A stretch of DNA of 64,000 nucleotides from Collybia mongolica (taxonomy: Eukaryota > Basidiomycota > Agaricomycetes > Agaricales > Clitocybaceae), in the NCBI GenBank assembly GCA_013420905.1, contig JAAXNY010000001.1, positions 5,704,001 through 5,768,000 on the forward strand. Reading direction: 5' to 3'. This document shows, piece by piece, positions 11,289-22,573 of this stretch. The first letter of the stretch is position 1, and each line of letters opens with the position of its first letter. The notes beneath the pieces were generated by a model, which saw nothing but the letters and a program-made list of their open reading frames with translations, was not told where the DNA came from and ran no database searches. A program made the position numbers and the translations under genes.

Positions 11289-11648
11289 GGTAAATAAGAC
11301 CAGTAGAACAGATGACAGTGATACTGTATTGTTGGATTGAAGTTGTTTAGGATAAAATCACTGAACACTTTAAAAGAGACATCTGGAAATGGAACTTTTT
11401 CAGATGTAGCTGATGCCAATGGCAAATAACCCAGTCCCATAATTAGCCAGAGTAAGATTGGAAGATTCCAGATAATAAGAGCCAAGTTCCAAAAAAATAA
11501 GAACACTCCAGAGAAATGCCAGATAATCAGATCCAAGTCCCAGAAAAATAAGAACATTCTTAAGAACACTCCAGATAGCAGCTGTAGACTGTAAAAAGAA
11601 CCAACAAGAAAACAGAATAGTCAGAATAATACTCTAATACACATTTAT
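11289..11648. other. Spacer with short internal repeats upstream of the KDZ gene
   Basis: Roughly 50-bp units containing CCAGATAATCAGATCCAAGTCCCAG-type words repeat two to three times (11468-11570). The frame upstream of the KDZ start stays open here on the minus strand but reads as repetitive hydrophobic sequence, so I do not extend the gene. Confidence 0.4.
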
Positions 11649-12219
11649 TTACTTGACTTGCTTAGATTTCTTTCCCCCCTTTTTTCCACCTGAGCCCTTA
11701 TCCTTTGAATCCTTTCCTCCTTTCTTAGAACTCCCCTCCCCTTTCTCTTGCTCTTTGCCTTTCTTCTTCTTCTCAGACTTCTTTTTAGAATTCTCCTCCT
11801 CCAAATGCCTCTTCTTTTCCAGGTCCAACCATTTAGCCAGATCTTTAAAGTTGTAGTTCACCTTGTGATAGCCCCAGACCTCTTTGTTGAATACTGAATC
11901 ACTTCCAGACTTTTCCAGCCACTCAACCATTTCAGGGAATTGAATGACATCCCCAAACATAGTAAAATGGTCATGAAAGTGGGACTTAGAGACAAAAAGC
12001 TCAATTAGAGCTCTTCCAGTCAGTACTGGCCCAGTCCATTTCTTAGTCTCCACAAACTCCTTGTAAGCGGAGCAGGCACCTAGATAGCCTTTCCACTTAG
12101 CAAAAGAACTACAAAGACCCCAGTCCTGATGACTAGCAAGATGTGCAGACACCCCTAGCTTAGCTAAGATAGCTGCCTTGAGTGGATCTACTGAGTCAGA
12201 GCCAGAAGCAAAACCAGAA

Positions 12220-12262
<43 letters not shown>

Positions 12263-13474
12263 CAGAGTTAACAGTACTAGAGAATGGATCAGGGCTTGGA
12301 GCACGTGTAACAGTTCTAGAACCTGGAGGATCAGAAGCAATAGAGTATGGAGTAGATGAGTGGCAACTTGTAGATGGATTATCAGACTCCTGAATGGAGT
12401 AATTAGAAATAAAGTTTAGTTAGTTAGGAAATGATATAACAAGTGCATAAAAAACTTACAATATAAAAGTCAAGAGTTTGTTTTCCATTTTTGGCCACCC
12501 AGACAGCTTCATCATTTTTTCTGAGTGCTGTTTCATACCTTCCCTTTATAGCCCAGCCAGTCTCTTCAAATACAAAAATGCATTGGTTTTGTTCTGTTAC
12601 TATATGGTCAAAAAGAAATTAGGTTATTAAAATTGAATATACTTACTACGAAATGGTGATAGAAGATTGGATAAGGTCTCTAGAACTGGTCCAAGAGTTG
12701 AGGTTACATCATGTTTAAAAAAGGTTGGTAAACCTTGTCTTTCTCTGTTGGTATAGACCTGAACATGGCCTTGTTGAGATATAACTGGGAAATTGTCCAT
12801 AGAGCCAAGCTCCTGCAGGTCTGCATGGTTCAAGGCATTCCCTTGTGCCCTCCCCCTAATAATCCCCCCAGTTGTGCGAGAAGCACCATAAAATTTGGGT
12901 GGACTAATTGGAGGGCTAGACATATGGATATCTCCCTCTATTTATATTGATAAAAGTCAATGATTATTTTTATTTTCAATTTCTAAATACAAAGTTTACC
13001 TGTATCTGTGTTGGGTCCCATAGCTAGTAAAGTAGATGTAAAAGATGTATAGTATGGAATGAGTAGGTATAGCCTACCATCAGTACCTTCATCCTCACCC
13101 TTCTCATCACCCCAGCCTTCTGCATTGTCCTGGGTGGCTTCTTGAATAGTGTCAGGGATTGGGGTGGAGGCCTTGCCGTCGTCATTACCGGCCATGGTGG
13201 TGTGGGGTGGCGCTTGCTTGCTGCTGGCCTTCTCCTTGTCATTGCTGTCATGTGCTCCATCATTGTGCGGTTTGCCTTTGTCCGTGCCTTTGTCCGCACC
13301 TTCATCGTCGTTTTCGTCGTTGTCCTTGTTGTCCTCATTTTCGTTGTAGTCGTCCGCTTCTCCGTTGTTGTTGCTGCTGCTGCTGTTGCTGTCATTGCTG
13401 CTGGCCTCGTCGTTGCTGTTGCCGCTGCTATCTTCGTCGTTGTCGTTGTCGTTGTTGCCTTCCTCGGGTATCAT
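11649..13474 (-). CDS. Four-exon gene, acidic N-terminus and Lys-rich C-terminus, unknown function
   Basis: Exons are 13474-13000, 12937-12647, 12599-12460 and 12389-11649. All introns are GT-AG (52-70 bp) and every joint keeps frame, giving 548 aa. The first 150 residues are Asn/Asp/Glu/Ser-rich (NNDNDNDEDSS type). The middle has TEQNQCIFVFEETGWAIKG (exon 3) and a (Gly-Ser)n run. A globular part follows (WGLCSSFAKWKGYLGACSA, FGDVIQFPEMVEWLEK). The tail is KKGGKDSKDKGSGGKKG-like. I do not recognise the family. It lies 361 bp upstream of the KDZ gene on the same strand. Fragments of its low-complexity start recur at 32.25-32.6 and 42.02-42.24 kb. Upstream exons may have been cut off by the LTR element, so the start is uncertain. 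Confidence 0.65.
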
Positions 13475-14036
13475 CTTGATATCTGAGCGTCACAGACGCC
13501 CAGTTGTCGTTCGGGTGACTTCGCCCTGTACTGGCAGCGTGGGTGTGGTGGCCGATCACGCACAAGGTGGGGGCGCGATGCTGGCGGTTCCTGCATCAAG
13601 CGCACAGTCGGTCCTGGGATGGAGAATTAGTAACAGGGGGATGCGATTATAATAAAAATTGAACGCACGCGGTTAGGTGCGCTGGGGCACCTTGGGCATT
13701 GGCGGCCGCATCCTCCTCATTTCGGGTTCCTGACGTTTTCCTGGAGGGGGGGACAGTCTGTGTGGTGAGCGCATAAGGAAACGAGATTCTCTAACCTCCC
13801 TCCGCCCCTCGGGGCGCCCTTTCCGCGCCGTCCCCTCGTTCCGCATCCTTTTCCACCGTTTCCCCCACTTCCCTCAGCCTCATTGTTTGCCGTTTGTGCG
13901 TCTCTGGGCGCTTTGGGTGCTTGAGGGGCTTTTGCTTTTGTTTTGGTCTTCTTGGCTGCAGCAGCAGTTTTGTTGGCACTTGATAATGCGTGCTTGCGAG
14001 ATTTTGATGGAGGAGGCAACGAGCGGCGTAAGCCGC
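13475..14036 (-). pseudogene. Interrupted 5' coding region split by the LTR element
   Basis: On the minus strand the bases just left of the LTR continue a frame read as GLRRSLPPPSKSRKHALSSA, followed by an Ala/Lys-rich stretch and a Gly/Arg-rich end near 13795. Across the insertion, 28274-28264 reads ATG TGC AGC GG in the matching frame with an ACC before the ATG. The retrotransposon therefore seems to have landed three codons after a start codon. The region 13672-13745 also resembles 32546-32620. It may be the first exon of the gene at 11649-13474, but I could not connect them with certainty. Confidence 0.45.
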
Positions 14037-15253
14037 TGATAGGGCCCGAAATTGTTTGCACTTATAAAGTCAACAAGTAAGGCTATTAGTGTCATTTCTA
14101 ATAACCAAGTAAGCAGTAATAAAGGATTAGAGTCGAGCTCCGAGACGGCTAATCAGAGTGAACTAGTCTAATGGATAATACACTATCAGTACAGAGGACT
14201 ATGAGTACGGTCTATTATTAGTCCTATTCACCATGCCCGGTTACAACCTCGGTGTCTTAGTTCATAAGTAACCGTTGTAGTATGATATCATTAGTCCGGG
14301 GATCATCATTAATAGGAGAAGTAATTGTAAATTCGGGACTTGCACAACCCGATCCTAGTCAGGGGTACTTGGTGTTAACTACCGGAAGTGACGGGACACC
14401 GTGAATAGCAACCAGGACAATCAGGAGGAGTAAACGACAGTGCCGCGCTGTTTTAAATAACAGAGCGCGCGGTCGGGACTTGATAAGAGTTTAGCCAGCT
14501 CTTTCAATATTTGATAAGTAACCAGTAAACGACATAATTGGCACGCATGGCGCGCGCGCCAAGTTGTAGTAGACGCGTCAGTATTGAATACAGATTCTTG
14601 GCGCGCGGGAGCGCGGTTCCGTGTAAAATTTACAATTCCATATGATATTTAGTTTGTACATTATAAATAGACTGTAGATGAGTAGCGCTAAGGCAAGGAA
14701 TCTTGCCCCCACTTCGCGCTACTATAGAGTATACAAATCACATTTGTTAAAAACACTATTGCGTGCCCGAATTAAGGATCAGATTGCTTCAACGTGTCTT
14801 GATTGGAATTGATTGAAGAACTACAGAATTAAAGAGACTTAGTTCACTTGGAACTTAGTATCGTATTGTCCGTTGGAATTACTAGGCACTTGGCCTTAGT
14901 GCACTTGGCACTGTATTGTTTGATAAGTCGCTTGGACTTACAGATCCGTTTGGGATCATTAATAATTGAACGTACACTTGGTACCCAGTCTATTGGATCG
15001 AGAAATATTATAAATATACCTAGCAGGTTTATAAACCTGTGTTGAAGCTTTTGTCTGAATCAAACCCGTTGGGAGATCATTGAAAAGGGCTTTGGCTAGT
15101 ACTATTCAAAGCTTAGTGCTTCTAAGCACTTGAACCCGAACTCAAAACAGGCGATTCCTACTGTTCGTGTGTTGATTGTTAAGTTTGGTGTGTGTGTGTA
15201 AGGGATTACATTTCATAGCATCAGCGCACTTATAGCCCAGGAGCCCCCTTTCA
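14037..15253 (+). repeat. 5' LTR
   Basis: It starts TGATAGGGCCCGAAATTG and ends GGAGCCCCCTTTCA. A TATAAATAG box at 14662-14670 is the likely sense promoter. GCGCGC words are frequent. A (GT)n tract lies near the end (about 15189-15200). A 65-codon open frame inside is not a gene. Confidence 0.95.
14662..14670 (+). promoter_or_regulatory. TATA box in the 5' LTR
   Basis: TATAAATAG lies mid-LTR, as expected for the U3 promoter of the genomic RNA. The same box is in the 3' LTR at 27672-27680 and in several old LTR copies. Confidence 0.6.
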
Positions 15254-15255
15254 TC

Positions 15256-15272
15256 TGGAGCCCACCGCGAGG
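15256..15272 (+). promoter_or_regulatory. Primer binding site
   Basis: TGGAGCCCACCGCGAGG starts two bases after the LTR. TGG at this place pairs with the CCA end of a tRNA, and GCCCACC plus GCGAG fit an acceptor stem and a T-stem. I cannot say which tRNA. Confidence 0.7.
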
Positions 15273-15709
15273 GTTCAGAGTTTTTGAATAGTCTAAAGAG
15301 AGCATCTTTCTTTGAAAAATATTATACCAAGACGAGTAACGTCGTCTACAAATTGAAGTAGAGCGGAGAAAGTTTAGTCAATCTGTCTCAAGAGCCACGC
15401 CCACAAGCCAGCTCGTCAAACAGACTAACTAATCAGCCACTTGCAAGACAAGTAGCTACAAAAACGCGGCAGACTAAAAATTCGCAAAACGCTGGAGTAA
15501 CAGAGTCGTTACCACCTCCTAGGCGAGCGCGCACACGAGGATCTTCACAACCAGCCTTTGGATCTTCAGGACCAAGGCAAGTATTTAGAACTCCAGAGCC
15601 CTTAGGAAACATATCGACTACTAGTAGACCAGTAGCGCGCGGAAGATTGTCCGTAGTAAACCCAGTAGCAAACCCGAACTCGTTAGCTACTCAGAACCGT
15701 TCAGTAATC
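15273..15709 (+). other. Leader between primer binding site and gag start codon
   Basis: The gag frame is open from 15362, but the first in-frame ATG is at 15710. The leader encodes Arg/Pro/Ser-rich sequence if read. It may be 5' UTR or extra gag sequence with a non-ATG start. Confidence 0.5.
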
Positions 15710-17221
15710 ATGACTGAACCCCCTCGTAAATATATGCCCCAACCAGGCGTCCGTGATGCACCAGTATTCAAAGGAAAAGAGCCCACGGGTTTAATCCGGT
15801 TTCTGGAGCGAATGGAGGTCCTATGGAAGGAGTGTAACATTACAAATGATGAAGAAAAGAAGTTAATGTTGGGAAAATACGCAGACCTACAATCAGAGAA
15901 TGAGTGGAGGGCATTAGACCACTATAAGACAGGCACTTGGACGGATTTCAAGACAGAGTTGATCTCTAGTTATCCGGAAGCACTCGATCAAGTAGAAGGA
16001 TCAGTAGCCAAGTTAGAGGCAGTGTGTCGCGCCAACCCACGTATTGGAGTAACCGATGAGGCCGCGCTGAAAAAGCTGAAGCGTGAATTCAAAGCAGAAT
16101 CTATTAAACTCTTGGGAGTTAGGCCACCTATTATCTCTAACCGTGAATTAGTTACCAAGTTCTTGGGATGTCTAGACGAAGTCTTCAGATCCCAAGTACA
16201 AGGAAGGCTAACCCTGCTAGGGAATAATCAGTCTAATGCTACACAGGCAGGACAAGCCGTTGCTACAAACAACCGAGCAGATCCTAATACTATTGCCGAA
16301 GCCGCCGCACTCGCGCGACGAAAAGGGGATCAGTACGATCTGGAGGAAGTTATAGCAACTGCAATCAGCATTTCTGAAGGTGTAGCCAACATGAATATTC
16401 CAGACACAAATAGATCGTTTATAACGTCCGTAACAGCAACAGCAGCGCCCAAAATCAAAGTAGAGATGGATGAAATAAAACAACAAATAGTTAATTTGTT
16501 AGACCGTCTCCAAGTAAATGAGAAGAATACGAGGAGTGGATTCGAGGATGTAATGAAAGCGCTTCAACAAGCAACTGTTCAGAACCATGCCACGAATAGC
16601 GCACCCCAGCAGCATCAGTATCAGAATCAGTACGGAAAGCCTAAAGAAGGACAACCGCAAAGACCAAATGCGTATAAATGTCACTACTGTTTTACACCCG
16701 GACACTTCATAATGGCCTGTCCCGAGAAACAGAAACATTTTGAGGAAGGGAAAATAAAAACCAACGCAAATGGAGGAGTATGCTTACCAGACGGATCATA
16801 TATTCCAAGAGAACCAGAAACGGTATCATTGAAAGATAAAGTGGAACACTTCCATTCAAAGAAGGTAGCGGCCCTTTATTACGGAGATGTCACAGAAGGA
16901 CCCGCTCCAGGAGTATTGTCCGTTATGCAGTCACATAATGCAGTAGACAATAGTAACGACATTGGAACCTTGAAAGCCATAATGGCACAAATGGCACAAT
17001 TTCAAGCGCAACAAATGTTAGGACAACAGAGCGCGCAAACCGCGCTGCCAGTAGCGCCTCAGATGCAGAAACAGGAATATATAAATAATAACTATAATCC
17101 TACGGCAAAGAGCGCGCCGAACCCTGACATAGTAGCCTTACAAGCACAAATGAGTACTTTATTAGGGCAGGTAGCAGAACTCAATAACCAAAACAAGGTT
17201 AAAGAGTCGGGTTTCAATTAG
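15710..17221 (+). CDS. gag: Gag polyprotein (capsid and nucleocapsid)
   Basis: From the first ATG (MTEPPRKYMPQPG) to TAG at 17219-17221 it is 503 aa. The N-terminal half has the helical look of retrotransposon capsids (LIRFLERMEVLWKECNITND, WRALDHYKTGTWTDFKTELI). A zinc knuckle CHYCFTPGHFIMAC (C-x2-C-x4-H-x4-C) sits at about residues 323-336 and should bind the genomic RNA in the particle. The C-terminus is Gln/Asn-rich. A slippery heptamer lies four bases before the stop, so a fraction of ribosomes probably continue into the protease frame. Confidence 0.9.
   Translation: MTEPPRKYMPQPGVRDAPVFKGKEPTGLIRFLERMEVLWKECNITNDEEKKLMLGKYADLQSENEWRALDHYKTGTWTDFKTELISSYPEALDQVEGSVAKLEAVCRANPRIGVTDEAALKKLKREFKAESIKLLGVRPPIISNRELVTKFLGCLDEVFRSQVQGRLTLLGNNQSNATQAGQAVATNNRADPNTIAEAAALARRKGDQYDLEEVIATAISISEGVANMNIPDTNRSFITSVTATAAPKIKVEMDEIKQQIVNLLDRLQVNEKNTRSGFEDVMKALQQATVQNHATNSAPQQHQYQNQYGKPKEGQPQRPNAYKCHYCFTPGHFIMACPEKQKHFEEGKIKTNANGGVCLPDGSYIPREPETVSLKDKVEHFHSKKVAALYYGDVTEGPAPGVLSVMQSHNAVDNSNDIGTLKAIMAQMAQFQAQQMLGQQSAQTALPVAPQMQKQEYINNNYNPTAKSAPNPDIVALQAQMSTLLGQVAELNNQNKVKESGFN
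17209..17215 (+). promoter_or_regulatory. Probable -1 ribosomal frameshift site, G GGT TTC
   Basis: In the gag frame the codons read TCG GGT TTC AAT TAG, so GGGTTTC fits the canonical X XXY YYZ pattern. After a -1 slip, reading continues CAA TTA GGT CCG ATG, which is exactly the open protease frame. I did not identify a downstream pseudoknot by eye. Confidence 0.75.
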
Positions 17222-17226
17222 GTCCG

Positions 17227-18432
17227 ATGAAGGAGGCTAAGGAACACGCTAGACCTACGACTAGGTCGCGTTCCAAGAGACAGCCAGAGGACCGAAGTAA
17301 AAATAGAAATAGTCGTCAAGAAAGTAACAATTCAGAGAGTAGTCAGGATAGTAGTGAAGAGGAGTTGGTAGCGCCGTCTCCTAGTAAAAAGAAAGTAAAA
17401 TTTGTTGAACCATCAGTAAAGTCCCCAGTACGAAAAGAATTACCCTACATCGATGTGCCCGTGGTACCCTACATACCCCGGAGAACGGAACGCAACCCTG
17501 AACCAGTTGATCCGCTACCTAATTTTAACACTAAGCGCGGTCCGACTTATGAAACTAAGTCCCCGATAGAAGTAAAATTAAAAGGTGGCGATATAATTGC
17601 TAAAGTGTTAGACAACCCTATCACATTGACCACGGGAGAGTTAATGGGCTCGTCAAAAACCATTAGAGATGGAATAAAGAATATTGTAACTGCCAGACGT
17701 AAGTCCCTTACCCAAAGGGACGCTAACTTGCAAATAAACGGAATAGATGAGGAAGACGTCTTACCCTTTGGAGGGGACTGGGAACTTGATGATAACTACT
17801 TACGGCATGACACGCTACCAGTAGAGTCAATCCCATTCCAGTCTTTCTTCATCTCAGAGTATGACCGCGGCGGAATACCTAAGGGATCTATAATATGCGG
17901 GGACCCAGTCCTACAGTATTTAGAATCTTTACCAGCCGGGGAAGAGCCCAAACAGTTGTATGTAGCAAAAGAATCGGCCTCTTTGCGCGCAGTATATCCA
18001 GTAATAAATGGGGTAGGAACGGAGGAATCTTTATTAGATGGGGGATCCCAAATAGTATCAATGGCTAAACAAACGGCTTTAGACTTGGATATTTCATGGG
18101 ATCCGGACGTTGTCATACACATGCAGAGTGCTAATAAACAAGTGGAGAAAACAGCGGGATTAGCGCGCAATGTCCCTTTCTTGTTTAATGACATGGCCAT
18201 CTACCTCCAAGTACATATTATAAATTCACCCGCATACAAAGTATTGCTCGGGAGACCGTTTGATACGCTCACGGAAAGTCAGATCAAAAATGCTCGGGAC
18301 GGGGGACAAGTAGTCACTATCACGGACCCTAACACGGGACGAAGGTGTACTATTCCTACCCATGCAAAGGGATCACCGCCTAAGCTGTTGAAAAGACAAC
18401 CGGAGCAGGATTTTCGGCCTTCAATGAATTAA
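17227..18432 (+). CDS. pro: Protease ORF with basic N-terminal extension
   Basis: The ATG at 17227 is six bases past the gag stop, but the frame is already open from the slippery site. The first 75 residues are rich in Arg/Lys/Ser/Glu ([16 protein letters not shown]). The retropepsin core follows: the active-site motif is DGGS (LLDGGSQIV, about residue 270) where DTGS or DSGS is usual, and LLGRPF (about 340) fits the distal Gly motif. It should cut Gag and Pol inside the particle as a homodimer. The last 49 nt overlap the pol frame. Confidence 0.85.
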   Translation: MKEAKEHARPTTRSRSKRQPEDRSKNRNSRQESNNSESSQDSSEEELVAPSPSKKKVKFVEPSVKSPVRKELPYIDVPVVPYIPRRTERNPEPVDPLPNFNTKRGPTYETKSPIEVKLKGGDIIAKVLDNPITLTTGELMGSSKTIRDGIKNIVTARRKSLTQRDANLQINGIDEEDVLPFGGDWELDDNYLRHDTLPVESIPFQSFFISEYDRGGIPKGSIICGDPVLQYLESLPAGEEPKQLYVAKESASLRAVYPVINGVGTEESLLDGGSQIVSMAKQTALDLDISWDPDVVIHMQSANKQVEKTAGLARNVPFLFNDMAIYLQVHIINSPAYKVLLGRPFDTLTESQIKNARDGGQVVTITDPNTGRRCTIPTHAKGSPPKLLKRQPEQDFRPSMN

Positions 18433-21400
18433 TCCAAAGTGATCAAGGAGAGCTAGCCGTAGAAATTGCTGAAGATGAGGACGGGAACTTTATTATAACG
18501 GGTTATAGACACCCTACTGATAAGCGGAATTTTGGTCACAAAGAACTTAGAGATGTCTTTTTGTCTAGAAGTGATGTAAACATGAATAGTACAGTACCTG
18601 AACGCGAATTACTAGCCACGTACTTGGCTTCCGTAGATGAGCGCGATGGACCAGTAATAAACTACGAGCAGAACAGTAGGGACCCAGCAAGCACACCCAC
18701 TAGACCGCTGACATACGCTCAAGAACAGCCCATGATCAATAAAGCTTTAAGTAAATTAAAGCAGTGGCAAATTGGCACAAACGAGCGCGGTCTTGGAACG
18801 GCAACAAGTGAAAAGTGTAATATTGAGACCATGGATCAGCTAGTAGGAAAGAAGTATAAACCAGTACATTTGAAAACAAAACCAACACTGGCGGACCTGC
18901 CTGATAAATTTAGAATTATCAGAGATATAAAGGGCGACCCTTTAGCAGCCCTACCAGTTCTAACGCCTAACCCACCTCCGTTTAAACCAACCGGGAGGTA
19001 CACTGAGGAAAGGCGCGCGGAATTCCAAAGAGTACACGAAGAAGAAAGCTTCTTAAAACCTAAAGAGATGGATATAATCCACGACTTTATGTGCAAACAT
19101 AATGATGGTTTTGCTTGGAATGATAGTGAGCGCGGTAGTTTTAAGAAGGAATATTTTCCTCCCGTCGAAATACCAGTAGTCCCACATACGCCGTGGACAG
19201 AGAGGAACATTAGAATCCCACCAGGAATCTATGAAGATGTTTGTAAAATCATCAAGACAAAAATTGATGCAGGAGTCTATGAGAGATCCAATTCATCATA
19301 CAGGTCTAGATGGTTTACCGTATTAAAGAAAGGCCCAGGAAAGAAGCTTAGAATTGTACATAGTCTAGAACCACTGAATGCAGTCACAATAGCGCACTCG
19401 GGTCTACCACCCGCTACCGAAGAACTAGCAGAACACTTCGCAGGGCGCGCTTGTGGCGGAATGATGGATCTATATGTAGGATACGATGAGAGGCCTTTAG
19501 CAGAAACCTCGCGCGATCTAACCACGTTCCAAACACCATTTGGCGCGCTGAGATTAGTAACACTCCCTATGGGATGGACGAATTCTGTTCCAATATTTCA
19601 TGACGATGTCACGTACATCCTACAGGATGAGGTACCACATGTCACAATACCCTATATTGATGATGTACCCGTGCGCGGTCCAGCAACGCGTTACGAACTA
19701 CCGGACGGAACAGAAGAAGAGCTACCTGGTGCTCCAGGTGTTAGGCGCTTCTTCTGGGAACATATGCAAAATGTAAATTGCGTCGTACAGAGAATGAAGT
19801 ATTCTGGAGGAACATTTTCAGGATATAAGTCTATGTTATGCGCAAGTGAAATTCTAGTGGTAGGACATAGATGTACATATGAAGGACGGAAACCTACTAC
19901 AGATAGAATCGGTGTAGTTGAAAGATGGGGACCATGCAAAGATGTCAGTGAAGTACGCGCTTACATGGGAACTATTGGTGTATGCAGGAATTTCATTAAA
20001 GACTTCGCCCGTATAGGTCAACCAATTCAAAAGTTAACTAGGAGTAGTGAACCTTGGATATGGGGGCCTGAGCAAGAAGAAGCGCAGCAGCTATTATTAG
20101 ACGCACTTAAAAATAGCCCCGCGCTCCGTCCAATTAATTACACCTGGAATACGCCAGTAGTACTGTCAGTAGATACGTCATGGAAAGCTGTAGGCTACTA
20201 TATCTACCAGGAAGACCCTGATATACCTGGAAGAAAGCACTATGCTAGATTTGACTCGATAACTCTGAATGAGCGCGAAGCGCGCTTCTCACAACCCAAA
20301 CGAGAGCTATTCGGATTAATGAGAGTTCTAATGGCATGTTATTATTGGTTTATTGGAGTACGAAATTTGGTAGTGGAAACGGATGCAAAGTACATTAAGG
20401 GGATGTTATCAAACCCAAGTTTAGGACCTAATGCAACGGTAAATAGGTGGATCGATAGGATACTTATGTTCCACTTTACTTTGGTTCATAAAGCTGGTAA
20501 AGGCTTTGGCCCAGACGGTCTGTCAAGACGCGACGCGCGGCTAGGGGATCCTGTCTACCCGGACCCAGACGATGGTTACGACGAACCCTCAGGTCCTTTA
20601 AGGTTTATCAACCCAACGGAAGGATTGGATGACCCTTTGGAACTGTCAGACTTTAAAGAGGAGATCGACACGCGCGGCGGATATCTATTCCAACTTGCAA
20701 AGGAAATCTCTGATTTTGAAGTGGAAGTAAACAATGCCTGGGCTGGTGAAGCAGCATTTATCGGAGAAGTAAAACAGCACTTAGGTTTAGGACGGTTCGG
20801 TATTCAAAGAGAAGCTTATCTAAAGCAACTTGTAAATACTACTGTCATACCCAATGAAAAGTTTAAATACGACCCTAATGTAAGGGAAGTATATGATGAG
20901 TCTAAACGGACACCTACGGCACAGGAACAGGATAAAAACCTACCTTTAATAAAAGAATGGTTAAAAAGACCACAAAAGAGACCAAAAGGAATGACAGATC
21001 GCGCCTACCTAAAGTTTGCAAGGCAGGCGTCTAATTTCTTTTTGGATCCAGAAGGCAGGATGTATAGGAAAAATATCGATAGCGCGCACCAGCTTGTTGT
21101 TGATAAAAATCACCGAACATATATGATGAAGGCGTCACACGATTCTGTTGGACATAGGGGTTTCTATGCAACAAAATCTTTAATAGATAAAAGATTTTGG
21201 TGGCCAGAAATGGAACGCGATGTATCATGGTATGTGAAGTCATGTCACATCTGTCAGACAAGGCTTTTAACTTTGTTGAGAATCCCTCCTGTTATAACCC
21301 ACACACCGTCTATATTCCAAGTATTACATGCGGACACCATGTATATGAGCCCATCGTCTAACGGTTATAAATACATTGTCCAAGGAAGATGTGCGCTGTC

Positions 21401-22427
21401 TTCATGGATGGAAGGCGCGCCCCTCAAATCTGAGGACGGCAAGACCTTGGGAAGGTGGCTGTTCGAAGAAGTAATTTGTAGATGGGGTTCTCTAACGGAA
21501 ATTGTAACGGATAATGGTCCTGCCTTTGTCGCAGCCAAAGCGTGGCTGGAATCCAAGTATGGTATTACAGGAATAAGTATATCACCATACAATTCCAAAG
21601 GAAATGGGATCGCCGAGCGCGCACATTGGGATGTGCGTCAAGCTGTCTTCAAAGCTACAGGTGGTGATGTAAAGAAGTGGTACTACTTCTTCCACCATGT
21701 AATGTGGGCTGACAGGATTACTATACGGAGAGGGACGGGTTGCTCCCCCTATTTTATGATTACGGGCGCGCACCCAACCTTACCGTTAGATATCATTGAA
21801 GCCACTTGGTTAGTAAAGTTACCAGGAAAAATATTGACTACAGAGGAACTCATTGGGTTTAGAGCGCAGGCTCTAGCTAAGCACGTCCAGCATGTGGCCG
21901 ATATGAGGAAACGTATCAATATAGAAAAACGAAGGAGACTATTACAGTATGAGAAGGATCACAGCGCGACCATCAGAGACTATGATTTCAAACCAGGAAG
22001 TTTAGTACTAGTTAGAAATACCGAGGTCGAAAGTTCGCTCGATAAAAAGCTGAAGCCACGGTACCTGGGACCAATGATAGTCCTGAGACGAAACCGCGGG
22101 GGAGCCTATATTGTTTGTGAAATGGATGGATCGGTGTGGCAACATAAAGTGGGGGCGTTTAGGGTTATTCCCTATTTTGCTAGGAGTACAATTGAACTGC
22201 CGGATAATCTGCAAGATCTAATAGACATCTCTAGCGAAACATTAAATGCTTTAGTGGAATCGAAAGATCCCGCTAATAGACAAGTTTATAAGGAGCGTGA
22301 CTATACCTTTGACAGAGTCCAATTGGATCAGTCCGATTCAGAGTCAAGCTCTAGTGAAAACACTGAAGAAGGGATAGCGCCGGCGCTACCACAAACTACT
22401 ATGTCACACCGGAAGTTGCATAAGTGA
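18384..22427 (+). CDS. pol: Pol: reverse transcriptase, RNase H and integrase
   Basis: The frame opens at 18384 inside the protease end and stops at 22425-22427 (1,347 codons). The first ATG is late (18582), so entry from the protease frame by a further -1 shift is likely, although I find no canonical heptamer in the overlap. RT shows [10 protein letters not shown] and the catalytic YIDDVPV (19652). RNase H shows [14 protein letters not shown] and VETDAKY (D-E-D). Integrase has an H-x4-H...C-x2-C zinc domain (SHDSVGHRG...CHICQ) and catalytic [14 protein letters not shown] and GIAERAHW with the last Asp-Glu spacing close to 35. The C-terminus is acidic and lacks an evident chromodomain. Confidence 0.95.
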   Translation, partial: AVEKTTGAGFSAFNELIQSDQGELAVEIAEDEDGNFIITGYRHPTDKRNFGHKELRDVFLSRSDVNMNSTVPERELLATYLASVDERDGPVINYEQNSRDPASTPTRPLTYAQEQPMINKALSKLKQWQIGTNERGLGTATSEKCNIETMDQLVGKKYKPVHLKTKPTLADLPDKFRIIRDIKGDPLAALPVLTPNPPPFKPTGRYTEERRAEFQRVHEEESFLKPKEMDIIHDFMCKHNDGFAWNDSERGSFKKEYFPPVEIPVVPHTPWTERNIRIPPGIYEDVCKIIKTKIDAGVYERSNSSYRSRWFTVLKKGPGKKLRIVHSLEPLNAVTIAHSGLPPATEELAEHFAGRACGGMMDLYVGYDERPLAETSRDLTTFQTPFGALRLVTLPMGWTNSVPIFHDDVTYILQDEVPHVTIPYIDDVPVRGPATRYELPDGTEEELPGAPGVRRFFWEHMQNVNCVVQRMKYSGGTFSGYKSMLCASEILVVGHRCTYEGRKPTTDRIGVVERWGPCKDVSEVRAYMGTIGVCRNFIKDFARIGQPIQKLTRSSEPWIWGPEQEEAQQLLLDALKNSPALRPINYTWNTPVVLSVDTSWKAVGYYIYQEDPDIPGRKHYARFDSITLNEREARFSQPKRELFGLMRVLMACYYWFIGVRNLVVETDAKYIKGMLSNPSLGPNATVNRWIDRILMFHFTLVHKAGKGFGPDGLSRRDARLGDPVYPDPDDGYDEPSGPLRFINPTEGLDDPLELSDFKEEIDTRGGYLFQLAKEISDFEVEVNNAWAGEAAFIGEVKQHLGLGRFGIQREAYLKQLVNTTVIPNEKFKYDPNVREVYDESKRTPTAQEQDKNLPLIKEWLKRPQKRPKGMTDRAYLKFARQASNFFLDPEGRMYRKNIDSAHQLVVDKNHRTYMMKASHDSVGHRGFYATKSLIDKRFWWPEMERDVSWYVKSCHICQTRLLTLLRIPPVITHTPSIFQVLHADTMYMSPSSNGYKYIVQGRCALSSWMEGAPLKSEDGKTLGRWLFEEVICRWGSLTEIVTDNGPAFVAAKAWLESKYGITGISISPYNSKGNGIAERAHWDVRQAVFKATGGDVKKWYYFFHHVMWADRITIRRGTGCSPYFMITGAHPTLPLDIIEATWLVKLPGKILTTEELIGFRAQALAKHVQHVADMRKRINIEKRRRLLQYEKDHSATIRDYDFKPGSLVLVRNTEVESSLDKKLKPRYLGPMIVLRRNRGGAYIVCEMDGSVWQHKVGAFRVIPYFARSTIELPDNLQDLIDISSETLNALVESKDPANRQVYKERDYTFDRVQLDQSDSESSSSENTEEGIAPALPQTTMSHRKLHK

Positions 22428-22573
22428 TAAATCAGTATGAAAACAGAAGCAGTAAAGACAGTGTAAGCAACGAAGCTAAGTAGTAAGGACAGTGTTAAAC
22501 CGAGTAAAGACAGTAATACAAAGGAGCGTGGGGAGGGACACCATAACTAAGGAGGAAGTTAATTGGACTACCC
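22428..22573. other. Spacer between pol and the convergent antisense gene
   Basis: 146 bp with repeated AGTAAAGACAGT-type words (22440-22520). It must hold 3' ends of the pol message and of the antisense gene, but no clear signal is visible. Confidence 0.4.

Noticed and set aside
13142..13486. Plus-strand frame encoding Val/Ala-rich sequence
   Set aside because: Translation of the microsatellite-like opposite strand of the Asn/Asp-rich exon at 13000-13474.
14848..15045. 65-codon frame in both LTRs
   Set aside because: Lies in the untranslated part of the LTR, present twice only because the LTRs are identical, with no protein features.
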